Shown here: positions 1-8,584 of the stretch, piece after piece
Layout: each line of letters starts with the position of its first letter
Position numbering within the stretch: position 1 is the stretch's first letter
NCBI RefSeq assembly: GCF_900088415.1
Contig: NZ_FLLQ01000008.1
Span: 124,001-188,000, forward strand
Length of the DNA: 64,000 bases
Source: Vibrio mediterranei
Lineage (GTDB): Bacteria > Pseudomonadota > Gammaproteobacteria > Enterobacterales > Vibrionaceae
Direction of reading: 5' to 3'
The notes under the pieces: model-generated
Told to the model about the DNA's origin: nothing
Database searches by the model: none
What the model saw: the letters and a program-made list of their open reading frames with translations, nothing else
Position numbers and translations under genes: made by a program

Positions 1-497
1 CAACTATCGTCACTAAGCTGTTCAATATCGTTCAGCCAGACGTAGCTTGCTTTGGTGAAAAAGATTACCAGCAACTGGCGCTTATCCGTCAAATGGTGAG
101 CGATCTTGCCATGAATATTGACATTATCGGTGTCCCAACAGTGCGTGAAATGGATGGCTTGGCAATGAGCTCACGTAATGGTTATCTGACAATGGATGAA
201 CGCCAGCGTGCACCTGTGTTAGCAAAAACCATGCGTTGGATTAACAGTGCAATTCGCGGTGGTCGTGATGATTACGCTTCCATTGTTGAAGACGCAAGTG
301 ATCAATTGCGTGCAGCAGGTCTTCAGCCAGACGAAATTTTCATTCGCGACGCACATAGCTTGCAACCGATTAGCAGTGATTCAACGCACGCGGTTATTTT
401 GATGTCGGCTTTCTTAGGAAAAGCGCGTCTAATTGACAACCAAGTCTTAGAGTTACAACAGCAACAAGCGGAAACAGAATCAGCAGAAGAAAGCTAG
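1..497 (+). CDS. panC: Pantothenate synthetase, C-terminal part (cut by window edge)
   Basis: Catalyses the ATP-dependent condensation of pantoate with beta-alanine, the last step of pantothenate (CoA precursor) synthesis in the cytosol. The reading frame is open from base 3 to the stop at 495-497, so the N-terminal part lies outside the window. Visible family motifs include GEKDYQQL near the start, DIIGVPTVRE, and the SSRNGYL segment, which belongs to the PanC active site. The last ~12 residues are Gln/Glu-rich. The usual partner panB would be expected upstream, outside the window. The gene is followed directly by a strong hairpin terminator. Confidence is high; only the start is missing. 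Confidence 0.93.
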   Translation, partial: TIVTKLFNIVQPDVACFGEKDYQQLALIRQMVSDLAMNIDIIGVPTVREMDGLAMSSRNGYLTMDERQRAPVLAKTMRWINSAIRGGRDDYASIVEDASDQLRAAGLQPDEIFIRDAHSLQPISSDSTHAVILMSAFLGKARLIDNQVLELQQQQAETESAEES

Positions 498-543
498 CAC
501 TGTAGTTTTTGTTGCTACAGAGCACACATTCGTTGGATACAAA

Positions 544-577
544 AAAGGGGTCACTGTAATCAGTGACCCCTTTTCTA
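544..577. terminator. Bidirectional rho-independent terminator between panC and the chemoreceptor gene
   Basis: A long stem (AAAAGGGGTCACTG pairing with CAGTGACCCCTTTT, loop TAAT) lies between two convergent genes. The A-run on one side and T-run on the other let it work in both directions. Confidence 0.9.
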
Positions 578-587
578 TTATTGCGAA

Positions 588-1844
588 TTAAACTCTAAAC
601 GATTGAATCTTACCATCGAGTTCTGTTGCGTTATTCTGCATCATTTCCGACGTTTCCAGCAGCTCAGTAACAACCACAACCGACGCTTCGACCAGCTCTC
701 TTACATTAGTCAGGTTTTGATTCATCTCTTCGGCAACACTGCTTTGCTGACCCGCTGCAGTGGCAATTTGGAAGTTCATATCATTAATCTGATTGACTTG
801 ATTCACAATGCCATCAAGTTCTACACCGGCATTGGTGACAAGTTCTACACCGTCGGCCGCTTCAACTACGCTCTTTTCCATCAATTCAACTGCTGAATTG
901 GCACTAGATTGTAGTTGAGAAATCATATCTTGGATTTCTACCGTCGCCTGCTGTGTGCGTTGAGCTAGATTACGCACTTCATCCGCAACAACAGCAAAGC
1001 CTCGGCCTGCCTCTCCTGCACGTGCAGCTTCAATAGCTGCATTGAGTGCTAGAAGGTTAGTCTGTTCTGAAATACCTTGAATGGTGCCCACAACACTGCC
1101 GATTGATTCAACACGTTCTTCAACTTGGTTTACCGCTTGCGCAGAAGCTGCGATATCATCCGACAACTCACTCATTTTAGTCACAGTGCCTTGAACAAAA
1201 CGTTGTCCTGTCGATGCCTGTCCTGAAGCTTGTTCTGTTAGCTGAGAAGCATTCTGAGCGTGATCTGCAACAGTCTGAACCGTTGAAGTCATTTCACTCA
1301 TTGCCGTGGCAAGCTGATCGATTTCGTTAAACTCTTCTTGAGAAGACTCTTTGGTCTCAGACATGCTTAACGTCATCACTTCAGTGAGCGTCGCGAGTTC
1401 TTGAGAAGTAACCACTTGAGTCTTGATGATATCTTGCAGCTGAACACGAGTGCGTTCTAGCTCTCTAGCAACGTCACCGTACTCATCTTTACAATCCATG
1501 TTGACCGGCACGGTCAGGTCTTTGTCCGCCATACGTTTGATAGCATCGCTGAGATATGTAGTTTGTTTTAACATCGTTTTAGCGGCGAATAATAAGAGCG
1601 CGACAAAGAGCACGATCATCAATGCTGTTTGCCAAACCACTTGAACCAAGTAGGCTTCATAATGCTGTTGCGCGACCTCTGCACTTTGCGTCGCAGCAAG
1701 CAATGAATCATAAAATGTACTGGCATCCCATAATTGCTTGCTAACCAACAGAACCGTACTAAATATCATCAACATCAACATCTTAGGAACTAAGCGCACG
1801 TCCGTTATTACACGCTCCCAAGGTTTAAATGCCAGTGTGGTCAT
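588..1844 (-). CDS. Methyl-accepting chemotaxis protein with a minimal extracytoplasmic part
   Basis: A 418-residue chemoreceptor that would signal to CheA/CheW at the inner membrane. Two membrane segments are visible (about residues 21-38 and 72-90). They are separated by only ~35 residues, so there is no normal periplasmic ligand-binding domain. A HAMP-like stretch (residues ~90-140, with DEYGDVA) follows, then the coiled-coil signalling domain with the near-invariant hairpin tip (EAARAGEAGRGFAVVADEVR). With so little periplasmic sequence, it may sense membrane state, energy status or a cytoplasmic cue, but that is inference. The ligand cannot be read from the sequence. The gene is divergent from the K+ channel gene. 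Confidence 0.9.
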   Translation of the reverse strand: MTTLAFKPWERVITDVRLVPKMLMLMIFSTVLLVSKQLWDASTFYDSLLAATQSAEVAQQHYEAYLVQVVWQTALMIVLFVALLLFAAKTMLKQTTYLSDAIKRMADKDLTVPVNMDCKDEYGDVARELERTRVQLQDIIKTQVVTSQELATLTEVMTLSMSETKESSQEEFNEIDQLATAMSEMTSTVQTVADHAQNASQLTEQASGQASTGQRFVQGTVTKMSELSDDIAASAQAVNQVEERVESIGSVVGTIQGISEQTNLLALNAAIEAARAGEAGRGFAVVADEVRNLAQRTQQATVEIQDMISQLQSSANSAVELMEKSVVEAADGVELVTNAGVELDGIVNQVNQINDMNFQIATAAGQQSSVAEEMNQNLTNVRELVEASVVVVTELLETSEMMQNNATELDGKIQSFRV

Positions 1845-1938
1845 TATCCGTTCTCCATTATTTATTATATAGTTAGGGTGTCTTTACCTAACTTTGATGC
1901 CAACGTCATTTACTTGTACGTTACCTTCGCTAAAGGAA

Positions 1939-1992
1939 ATGGCACGCATGAGCCCAAGTTATTTATTTCGAGCCTCGTATGAAAGCAAATGA
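1939..1992 (+). CDS. Possible 17-residue leader ORF overlapping the K+ channel start
   Basis: An ATG at 1939, preceded at close spacing by TAAAGGAA, opens a 17-codon frame that ends in TGA at 1990-1992. The channel ATG at 1979 lies inside it in another frame and has no ribosome site of its own. This arrangement would fit translational coupling. It could equally be chance, since nothing about the peptide itself is recognisable. Confidence 0.25.
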   Translation: MARMSPSYLFRASYESK

Positions 1993-2746
1993 TACCAAAA
2001 CTGAAACTAAGCCTCTGAGTTTATTGTCACTTTTTCTGTCGTTTATGGCGCTATTTGTGATCTCAGCCTTGTTGTTTGCGCCTATCAATAGCGATGAGCG
2101 TACCGTCCTTATCGGCCTAGACTTTATAATCTGTAGTTTATTTCTGCTGCAGCTTTTCATAGATCTGATCCGCTCCACAGATCGTCTGCAATTTATGAAA
2201 ACCCACTGGATCGATTTTGTCGCTAGTGTACCTATGATTGAGCCGCTACGTTTTGCCAGAGTGTTTCATATCTTTAGAGTTATTTTGGTTATCCGTTCTG
2301 GTGAGGCCCTACTAAGACAACTGGCGCGGAATAAGCACGAAACCACCATTGCTTCTATTTTATTACTACTGATCTTACTGATCACCGCAGGCGCTGGGCT
2401 TATGCTCTGGGCGGAAGGAGATGATCCCGAAGCCAATATTCAGCATATCGGCGATGCAGTTTGGTGGGCTTTCGTTACCGTTTCAACAGTGGGCTATGGA
2501 GATCATTACCCTGTTACGGGTTTGGGGAAAGCGCTAGCTGGAGTGATTATCATCTGTGGTGTTGGTTTGTTTGGTATGACATCAGGTTTGATTACCTCGC
2601 TGCTTTCTTCACCAAGCTCAATGGATGAAAGGCGTTCTAAACATAAAGAAGTGATGCTACAGAAGGTATTAAACCAACAAGAAATCATCTTACATAAGCT
2701 AGAGAAAATCGAAAAGAAAATGGATTCACTGGACTCCAATAAATAA
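1979..2746 (+). CDS. Voltage-gated-type potassium channel, 6-TM
   Basis: A 255-residue ion channel of the bacterial Kv/KvAP-like family (ion_trans plus pore). Membrane segments start near residue 15. The pore loop near residues 165-180 carries the K+ selectivity filter TVGYGD, followed by the final inner helix. An arginine-containing segment around residues 100-115 (RFARVFHIFRVILVIR) looks like a voltage-sensor S4. The C-terminus (~residues 225-252) is a charged coiled coil, probably for tetramerisation. The inner-membrane role would be K+ flux; its gating cue is unknown. The start is poorly supported: there is no Shine-Dalgarno before 1979, and a short overlapping frame upstream does have one. 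Confidence 0.88.
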   Translation: MKANDTKTETKPLSLLSLFLSFMALFVISALLFAPINSDERTVLIGLDFIICSLFLLQLFIDLIRSTDRLQFMKTHWIDFVASVPMIEPLRFARVFHIFRVILVIRSGEALLRQLARNKHETTIASILLLLILLITAGAGLMLWAEGDDPEANIQHIGDAVWWAFVTVSTVGYGDHYPVTGLGKALAGVIIICGVGLFGMTSGLITSLLSSPSSMDERRSKHKEVMLQKVLNQQEIILHKLEKIEKKMDSLDSNK

Positions 2747-2747
2747 C

Positions 2748-2774
2748 AAAAAAGAGGCAGCACGCCTCTTTTTT
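2748..2774. terminator. Bidirectional terminator, K+ channel / ygiF
   Basis: The stem AAAAAAGAGGC / GCCTCTTTTTT with a short AGCAC loop sits between the ends of two convergent genes. Confidence 0.9.
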
Positions 2775-2792
2775 GTAGCAGTTAATTAGCCA

Positions 2793-4310
2793 CTAATCCT
2801 GCCAGTAAGGCTGGGCTTCAATACTGATTTGTCGCGTTTGCTCCATCGCATGTAGTATGGAGCTCTCCTGGCGTTTCAACCAACGTTCTAGTTGCTGTTG
2901 TTCTTCGCCTTCTAATTTTGTGACTAAGCGCTCCAAAGGCTCCAACATCAGTAAGTCGTCAATTCCCTGAAGTAAATCAGCCCAAGGAAGCCGGAAACTA
3001 TTGCGCTCATCCGTATTATAAAGGCTAGCAAAGCCAACACCGGTGTAGAGATTCCTCATCAAACGATATTGTTGGTCGATGTAATCCTGTCGAGTGAGAA
3101 GTTTCTCAGGCGGGAAAGCCTCAATCAATTCAGCCCAAGTGCGTGCAAGCTGTTTGATGGAAAACGGCTTAATATTTTGCGCCATCTTATCGCGAGCTTT
3201 GTCATCAAGAAACGGCTGCCAGCCTCGCGATAAAATCCAGCGACTTAAGTCTAATAATAGACCTGCATAGCGTGCCGAGTGAATCAATTTCAGCATGTCT
3301 TCACGATCAGGTAGCTCTTGCTCCATTTCTTTGAGCTCAGCAACCAAATACTTTCTTGCATCCAGTTTTCTTAGAACATGCCCTTTATCTTCAAGTAACG
3401 TTTCGAAGTGATCATAACTCTTAAGCCAACTTAGCTCCTCTTCTAACCACTTCAATTCCTGTCGTACAATTGCACTAGCACGGCGAGGAACAATACCACC
3501 GTAAACAGTAAGAATCTGGCGAATAAAGCTTAGTGCATGACTAATTTCATGCAGCGCTTCTATGGACTCATGTTCAACGTAAATTTGCTCATGATAGTGC
3601 CAGTGAGCTAGAGCATGTTCGAGAGACTGGATAAAGCAGGTTTCAACATTATCGCTTTCTACTGTGTCGACTAGATCCATTGTCTTGACGGGATCACCTT
3701 CGTAATCCATTGCCAAGCGATAACCTCTCGCCGCTTTACTTAAGTTACCTAAACGAATACCACCGTTTTCAATAAATGAGCGAGCCAATGTGAATAGCGC
3801 ATCGGTCTGACCTGATTTTAACTCCAGCTCCACTTCGCAAATGGGATAAGTTTTATCACCCGAAGAGACCACTCCTTGATCGAAGGCCACTTCCACTTGG
3901 CTACCATCAGCCATACCAATCAACCACTGTTCACGCGTAAAGTCTGTCGCAAAAATAGGTGTCAGTTCTGCTTGCAATACATCGATATCTTTTCCTTGAG
4001 GATAGATATCTACTGGATGAAGAGTGAGCAATGGAGAGTTGGAAGTGTGTTCTGCATTAAATTCTGGACGTTGGTGCAAGCCAGCAACCACGCGTCCAGA
4101 TGTTTTTACAGTTTGAACAAAAACATCATCAAAACGGCGAATTCTTAAGCCAATATCATGTTGGCGTAACCAATTATCAGGAGTATCAAAGTAAGTGTTT
4201 CCTAACTCACGACAACTGTGCTGAAGTACTTTTGTTTCAGAAATTTTGTTACGCAAAGTTTCTGAAAATTCAGGAGAAACAAAAAACTTCAGTTCTATCT
4301 CGGTTTCCAT
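2793..4310 (-). CDS. ygiF: Inorganic triphosphatase, CYTH-CHAD (YgiF family)
   Basis: A 505-residue cytosolic enzyme. The N-terminal CYTH domain (residues ~1-200) opens with the signature EIELKF and has the expected charged tunnel residues (for example RIRRFDD and EVELELKSG), consistent with hydrolysis of inorganic triphosphate. The C-terminal CHAD helical domain (~220-500) carries conserved His/Lys/Arg positions for polyphosphate binding. The start is set at ATG 4310, not the in-frame GTG at 4331. AAAGG lies 7-8 nt upstream of the ATG, and E. coli YgiF also begins a few residues before EIELKF. It is divergent from the phosphate uptake genes, which fits a polyphosphate-linked role. Confidence 0.88.
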   Translation of the reverse strand: METEIELKFFVSPEFSETLRNKISETKVLQHSCRELGNTYFDTPDNWLRQHDIGLRIRRFDDVFVQTVKTSGRVVAGLHQRPEFNAEHTSNSPLLTLHPVDIYPQGKDIDVLQAELTPIFATDFTREQWLIGMADGSQVEVAFDQGVVSSGDKTYPICEVELELKSGQTDALFTLARSFIENGGIRLGNLSKAARGYRLAMDYEGDPVKTMDLVDTVESDNVETCFIQSLEHALAHWHYHEQIYVEHESIEALHEISHALSFIRQILTVYGGIVPRRASAIVRQELKWLEEELSWLKSYDHFETLLEDKGHVLRKLDARKYLVAELKEMEQELPDREDMLKLIHSARYAGLLLDLSRWILSRGWQPFLDDKARDKMAQNIKPFSIKQLARTWAELIEAFPPEKLLTRQDYIDQQYRLMRNLYTGVGFASLYNTDERNSFRLPWADLLQGIDDLLMLEPLERLVTKLEGEEQQQLERWLKRQESSILHAMEQTRQISIEAQPYWQD

Positions 4311-4509
4311 AGTTTTACCTTTCGGGGACACTCACAACAGGATATGAGCAATCGATGCGTTCAGCAAGTGACAAATATCACCCAAATGATGATCTAAAAC
4401 AGTTTAAATCAGACTTTTAATGGGTTACCATGCGCGCCTTTATAGCCATCGCTCAACATTTCACCATGAATTGGTGTATGTTTATTTCAGGTTATATTAA
4501 TTAGGTTGA

Positions 4510-5196
4510 ATGACCATGCCAGTAAATACAATTATGGGGTTATTTGCAAAGTCCCCTATTAAGCCTTTGCAGCGCCACGTAGTGTGCGTAACAGAATGTT
4601 GTTCTCATCTTATCAACTTCTTTGAGACTAGTGCTCAAGGCGATTGGGAGAAAGCAGCAGAGATCCGTGCGCAGATTTCTCACCTAGAGAAAGAGGCGGA
4701 CGTACTTAAGCGTGAAATACGCCTAAAACTACCACGCGGTTTATTCATGCCTGTGGATCGTAGCGACATGCTTGAGCTACTTACACAGCAAGATAAGTTA
4801 GCGAACCTATCAAAAGACATTGCCGGGCGTGTATACGGTCGACAGCTCGTCATTCCAGCTCCACTGCAAGAAAACTTCATCGCATATGTGAAGCGTTGTC
4901 TTGATGCAGCTAACCAAGCTCAAAAAGTAATTAACGAGCTTGATGAACTGTTAGAGACTGGCTTTAAAGGCCGCGAAGTTACGCTTGTAGCAGAAATGAT
5001 TCATCAGCTAGACATCATCGAAGATGACACTGATGCAATGCAGATCCAACTTCGTCAGCAATTGATGACGATTGAGCACGACATGAATCCAATTGATGTC
5101 ATGTTCCTCTACAAGATTTTTGAATGGGTCGGCGGTATTGCAGATCAAGCACAGCGTGTAGGCGCTCGTCTTGAAGTGATGCTGTCTAGGTCTTAA
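4510..5196 (+). CDS. PhoU-like Pit accessory protein (DUF47, TIGR00153 family)
   Basis: A 228-residue all-helical cytosolic protein of the DUF47/PhoU-like family. Members are commonly encoded immediately upstream of a Pit phosphate transporter, as here, and are thought to modulate it. Helices rich in Glu/Asp/Lys are seen throughout, including ISHLEKEADVLKREIR and a C-terminal GGIADQAQRVGARLEVML segment typical of the family. The second methionine (4516) matches the usual MPVNT start of Vibrio homologues and may be the true start. About 125 bases separate it from pitA, on the same strand. Confidence 0.87.
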   Translation: MTMPVNTIMGLFAKSPIKPLQRHVVCVTECCSHLINFFETSAQGDWEKAAEIRAQISHLEKEADVLKREIRLKLPRGLFMPVDRSDMLELLTQQDKLANLSKDIAGRVYGRQLVIPAPLQENFIAYVKRCLDAANQAQKVINELDELLETGFKGREVTLVAEMIHQLDIIEDDTDAMQIQLRQQLMTIEHDMNPIDVMFLYKIFEWVGGIADQAQRVGARLEVMLSRS

Positions 5197-5320
5197 TCGA
5201 ACGTTAACTAAGTAACAAAGAGCAAGGATGAATTAGGCGTTGAGCACAGACAATGCTTAAGAGTTTGCCCTGCGCCTAAAGAATTGCTCCGCTTGTTATG
5301 AAACAAAACTAGGTATTACA

Positions 5321-6583
5321 ATGGATATTCTTGCAAACTACGGCACTATCCTAATTATTGTTGCAGCAGTATTCGGTTTCCTTATGGCAATCGGTATTGG
5401 TGCAAATGATGTTGCCAATGCAATGGGTACTTCTGTTGGCTCTAAAGCTCTAACAGTTAAGCAAGCGATCATCATCGCGATGATCTTTGAATTTGCTGGC
5501 GCATACCTTGCCGGCGGTGAAGTGACTGACACGATTCGTAAAGGTGTTATTGAAACGTCACTGTTCGCCCATCAACCTGACATTCTTGTCTACGGTATGA
5601 TGTCCTCTCTACTTGCCGCTGGTACATGGCTGCTTCTAGCTTCTTACATGGGCTGGCCAGTATCAACGACACACTCAATCATCGGTGCCATCATTGGTTT
5701 CGCATGTGTGTCAGTCGGTACTGAAGCGGTAGACTGGGGATCAGTTAAAGGCATCGTAGGTAGCTGGGTTATTACCCCTGTTATTTCTGGCTTTTTTGCT
5801 TACGTAATATTTATCAGTGCACAACGACTGATATTTGATACTGAAAAACCACTGTTTAACGCAAAGCGCTTTGTGCCTGTTTACATGTTCATTACTACCA
5901 TGGTTATCGCCCTGGTAACGATTAAAAAAGGTCTTAAACACGTAGGTCTGCACCTAGAAGGTATGGAAGCGTGGTTCTGGGCTGCAGGTGTTTCAGCACT
6001 CGTTATGATCGGTGGTTACATCTATATCCAGCGTAAATTTGCTAACCGTGAGGAAGATCATGGCTTTAGCGGCGTTGAAGGTATCTTCAGTGTTCTAATG
6101 GTTATCACAGCTTGTGCAATGGCATTTGCTCACGGTTCAAACGACGTAGCTAACGCAATTGGTCCACTGTCTGCGGTAGTATCTACCGTAGAACATATGG
6201 GTGAAATTACAGCGAAAAGCTCTATCGCTTGGTGGATTCTTCCTCTAGGTGGTATCGGTATCGTTGTAGGTCTTGCAACAATGGGCCACAAAGTAATGGC
6301 GACTGTTGGTACCGGTATTACCGAACTAACACCAAGCCGTGGCTTTGCTGCACAGCTAGCAACAGCTTGTACAGTTGTTTTAGCTTCAGGTACAGGTCTT
6401 CCTATTTCGACCACACAAACACTTGTAGGTGCGGTTCTAGGTGTTGGTTTTGCTCGCGGTATTGCTGCACTAAACTTAGGTGTTGTTCGTAACATCGTAG
6501 CGTCTTGGATTGTGACGTTACCAGCCGGTGCACTACTAGCGGTCGTATTCTTCTACGCAATGCAAGCCATCTTTGGTGCATAA
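5321..6583 (+). CDS. pitA: Low-affinity inorganic phosphate transporter
   Basis: A 420-residue polytopic inner-membrane protein that imports metal-phosphate complexes using the proton gradient. The two PHO4-family repeats are clear: GANDVANAMGTSVGSKALT near residue 28 and AHGSNDVANAIGPLS near residue 270. Each is followed by a conserved STTH/STTQ-type motif (PVSTTHSI, PISTTQTL). About ten hydrophobic segments surround them. It is probably co-transcribed with the PhoU-like gene upstream. Several long open frames on other strands within this gene are shadows of its biased composition. Confidence 0.94.
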   Translation: MDILANYGTILIIVAAVFGFLMAIGIGANDVANAMGTSVGSKALTVKQAIIIAMIFEFAGAYLAGGEVTDTIRKGVIETSLFAHQPDILVYGMMSSLLAAGTWLLLASYMGWPVSTTHSIIGAIIGFACVSVGTEAVDWGSVKGIVGSWVITPVISGFFAYVIFISAQRLIFDTEKPLFNAKRFVPVYMFITTMVIALVTIKKGLKHVGLHLEGMEAWFWAAGVSALVMIGGYIYIQRKFANREEDHGFSGVEGIFSVLMVITACAMAFAHGSNDVANAIGPLSAVVSTVEHMGEITAKSSIAWWILPLGGIGIVVGLATMGHKVMATVGTGITELTPSRGFAAQLATACTVVLASGTGLPISTTQTLVGAVLGVGFARGIAALNLGVVRNIVASWIVTLPAGALLAVVFFYAMQAIFGA

Positions 6584-6646
6584 GCACGATGTGCAATAAA
6601 GTCAGAGAGATGTGAAGCTCACGTCATATTTGACTCAAATTCAAAT

Positions 6647-6672
6647 AAAGGGAGGCTTTGCCTCCCTTCTTT
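6647..6672 (+). terminator. Terminator after pitA
   Basis: The stem AAAGGGAGGC / GCCTCCCTT with loop TTT, followed by a T-rich stretch, lies downstream of the pitA stop. Confidence 0.85.
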
Positions 6673-6805
6673 GTTGCACCCCGTTAAGAAACTTCATACT
6701 ATTTGCCCATTCTTAAAAATTTACAAATTGAGAGTACGTCCCCGCGACCAAAGCGAACGATACTTTCTTGTTCATTCCCCCATTGAAACACTTAAGGGAC
6801 TTACT

Positions 6806-7417
6806 GTGAAAAAACTGATCTGCATGATCATGGTGTCATTACTGGCAGCCCCTGCTGCATTGGCGCAGGATCGTTATATTGCTGACAAGCTATTTACTTA
6901 CATGCATTCTGGCCCTAGCAGCCAATATCGAATCATTGGCAGCATCAATGCTGGTGACAAAGTTCGACTACTCTCCACTAACAGAGAGAATGGTTACTCT
7001 CAAGTTCAAGATAGCCGTGGCCGTAAAGGCTGGGTTGAAACTAAGTATGTGACCACTCAAGAGAGCATGGCAGTGCGTCTTCCGCGCCTTGAGAAAGAAC
7101 TGACTGAAGCGAAATCACTGCTGGCTAACGCTCGTCAAACAGCAAACAGCGAAAAAGATGGTCTAGTGAGCTCTCTAGAGGCACGTAACAAGCAAATTGC
7201 TGAACTTGAGCAAAACTACTCAGATATCAGCTCACAGCTAACCTCGTCACAAACTGAAATCCGTGAGCTACGCGCAAAACTGGATACACAGAAAGAAGAC
7301 CTACTGCTGCGCTACTTTATGTATGGCGGTGGTGTTGCTGGAGCAGGTCTGTTGTTTGGCTTGATTCTTCCACACATCATTCCTCGTCGTAAGAAGAGTC
7401 CAAACGGCTGGGCATAA
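6806..7417 (+). CDS. SH3-domain membrane protein (YgiM / TIGR04211 family)
   Basis: A 203-residue envelope protein. It has a Sec signal (MKKLICMIMVSLLAAPAALA, cleaved after ALA), a bacterial SH3 domain (~residues 22-85; LFTYMHSGPSSQYRIIGSI and KGWVETKYV), a long coiled coil (~95-165) and a C-terminal membrane helix with a basic tail. This is the layout of E. coli YgiM. The start is taken as GTG 6806, because AAGGGA lies 7 nt upstream and the signal peptide begins exactly there; the longer frame from 6671 runs into the pitA terminator region. The function is not established; a link to cell-wall or triphosphatase partners is inference. Confidence 0.82.
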   Translation: MKKLICMIMVSLLAAPAALAQDRYIADKLFTYMHSGPSSQYRIIGSINAGDKVRLLSTNRENGYSQVQDSRGRKGWVETKYVTTQESMAVRLPRLEKELTEAKSLLANARQTANSEKDGLVSSLEARNKQIAELEQNYSDISSQLTSSQTEIRELRAKLDTQKEDLLLRYFMYGGGVAGAGLLFGLILPHIIPRRKKSPNGWA

Positions 7418-7441
7418 GACAGTTCAGCATTACGCACAGAC

Positions 7442-7473
7442 AAAAATACCGCCTAATTTGGCGGTATTTTTTT
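7442..7473. terminator. Bidirectional terminator between SH3 protein and rpoS
   Basis: The stem AAAATACCGCC / GGCGGTATTTT with loop TAATTT and a T-run follows both convergent genes. Confidence 0.9.
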
Positions 7474-7491
7474 GTTTATGAGACGAAAAGT

Positions 7492-8469
7492 TTAATCGTC
7501 ATCGAAATTGAACAGTGACTCCATATTCAACCCTTGTTTGATCAGGATATCGCGAAGTCGACGTAGGCCTTCAACTTGAATCTGTCTCACGCGTTCACGG
7601 GTCAGATTAATCTCACGTCCTACTTCTTCTAGCGTCGATGGCTCATAACCGAGCAGACCGAAACGTCGAGCTAGTACTTCTTTCTGCTTAGGGTTTAGCT
7701 CGTCAAGCCAGTGAATCAGCGAAGACTTGATATCATCATCTTGAGTCGAGACTTCAGGATCTGAATGCGTTGAGTCAGGAATAATATCTAGGAGTGCTTT
7801 TTCACCATCACCGCCAATCGGTGTATCTACTGAGCTAATACGTTCATTTAGACGTAGCATCTTGGATACATCACTGACTGGCTTATCAAGTTTCTGTGCA
7901 ATCTCTTCTGCTGTAGGCTCATGGTCTAGCTTCTGTGATAACTCACGAGCAGTACGCAAATAGATATTGAGTTCTTTCACTACATGAATCGGAAGACGAA
8001 TGGTGCGAGTCTGGTTCATTAACGCACGTTCAATCGTTTGTCGAATCCACCATGTGGCGTAAGTAGAAAAACGGAAGCCTCGTTCAGGGTCAAACTTTTC
8101 GACGGCTCGAATCAAACCAAGGTTTCCTTCCTCAATAAGATCAAGCAGCGCAAGTCCACGATTGCTGTAACGTCGAGAGATCTTCACCACCAGACGTAGG
8201 TTACTTTCGATCATACGTTTGCGAGCAGCTTCATCACCCTTTAGGGCACGCCGTGCATACAGGACTTCTTCTTCCGCGGTAAGTAATGGAGAGAATCCAA
8301 TTTCACCTAAGTAAAGCTGAGTCGCATCCAGGCTTTTCGCCGATGCGTCATACATATCTTTATCGTCAGAAATGGATTCATCGTTGGTAAGTGCGTTTTC
8401 GACAACCCCCGTTGATTCCGTTTCAACGTCGAAGTTTTCATTTTTGGTTACTGCATTGCTGATACTCAT
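7492..8469 (-). CDS. rpoS: Stationary-phase sigma factor RpoS
   Basis: A 325-residue sigma-70 family factor directing the general stress and stationary-phase response. Region 1.2 (DATQLYLGEIGFSPLL) is followed by region 2, including the -10 recognition segment (FDPERGFRFSTYATWWIRQT). Region 3 and region 4 follow, with the -35-binding helix-turn-helix (TLEEVGREINLTRERVRQIQ). Length and motifs are full and intact, and no truncation is seen. A strong ribosome site (AGGGGGAGG) precedes the ATG. In related bacteria the main promoter lies inside nlpD immediately upstream; the same layout exists here, but no promoter was assigned. Confidence 0.97.
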   Translation of the reverse strand: MSISNAVTKNENFDVETESTGVVENALTNDESISDDKDMYDASAKSLDATQLYLGEIGFSPLLTAEEEVLYARRALKGDEAARKRMIESNLRLVVKISRRYSNRGLALLDLIEEGNLGLIRAVEKFDPERGFRFSTYATWWIRQTIERALMNQTRTIRLPIHVVKELNIYLRTARELSQKLDHEPTAEEIAQKLDKPVSDVSKMLRLNERISSVDTPIGGDGEKALLDIIPDSTHSDPEVSTQDDDIKSSLIHWLDELNPKQKEVLARRFGLLGYEPSTLEEVGREINLTRERVRQIQVEGLRRLRDILIKQGLNMESLFNFDDD

Positions 8470-8584
8470 AGCGCCTCCCCCTGGCGAGTTAGCAAAACAT
8501 GACTACAAACTATGTCGCTAACCTTCTCTGATAACGTCAATCAAATTGCAAGTAGCTTTCGTATTGTAAATACGTATACGGTAA

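Noticed and set aside
6130..6596. Several long frames on both strands inside the 3' half of pitA
   Set aside because: They lie wholly within a clear Pit transporter gene, have no ribosome sites, and their compositions are odd (for example Cys/Ser/Arg-rich); they are shadows of pitA codon bias.
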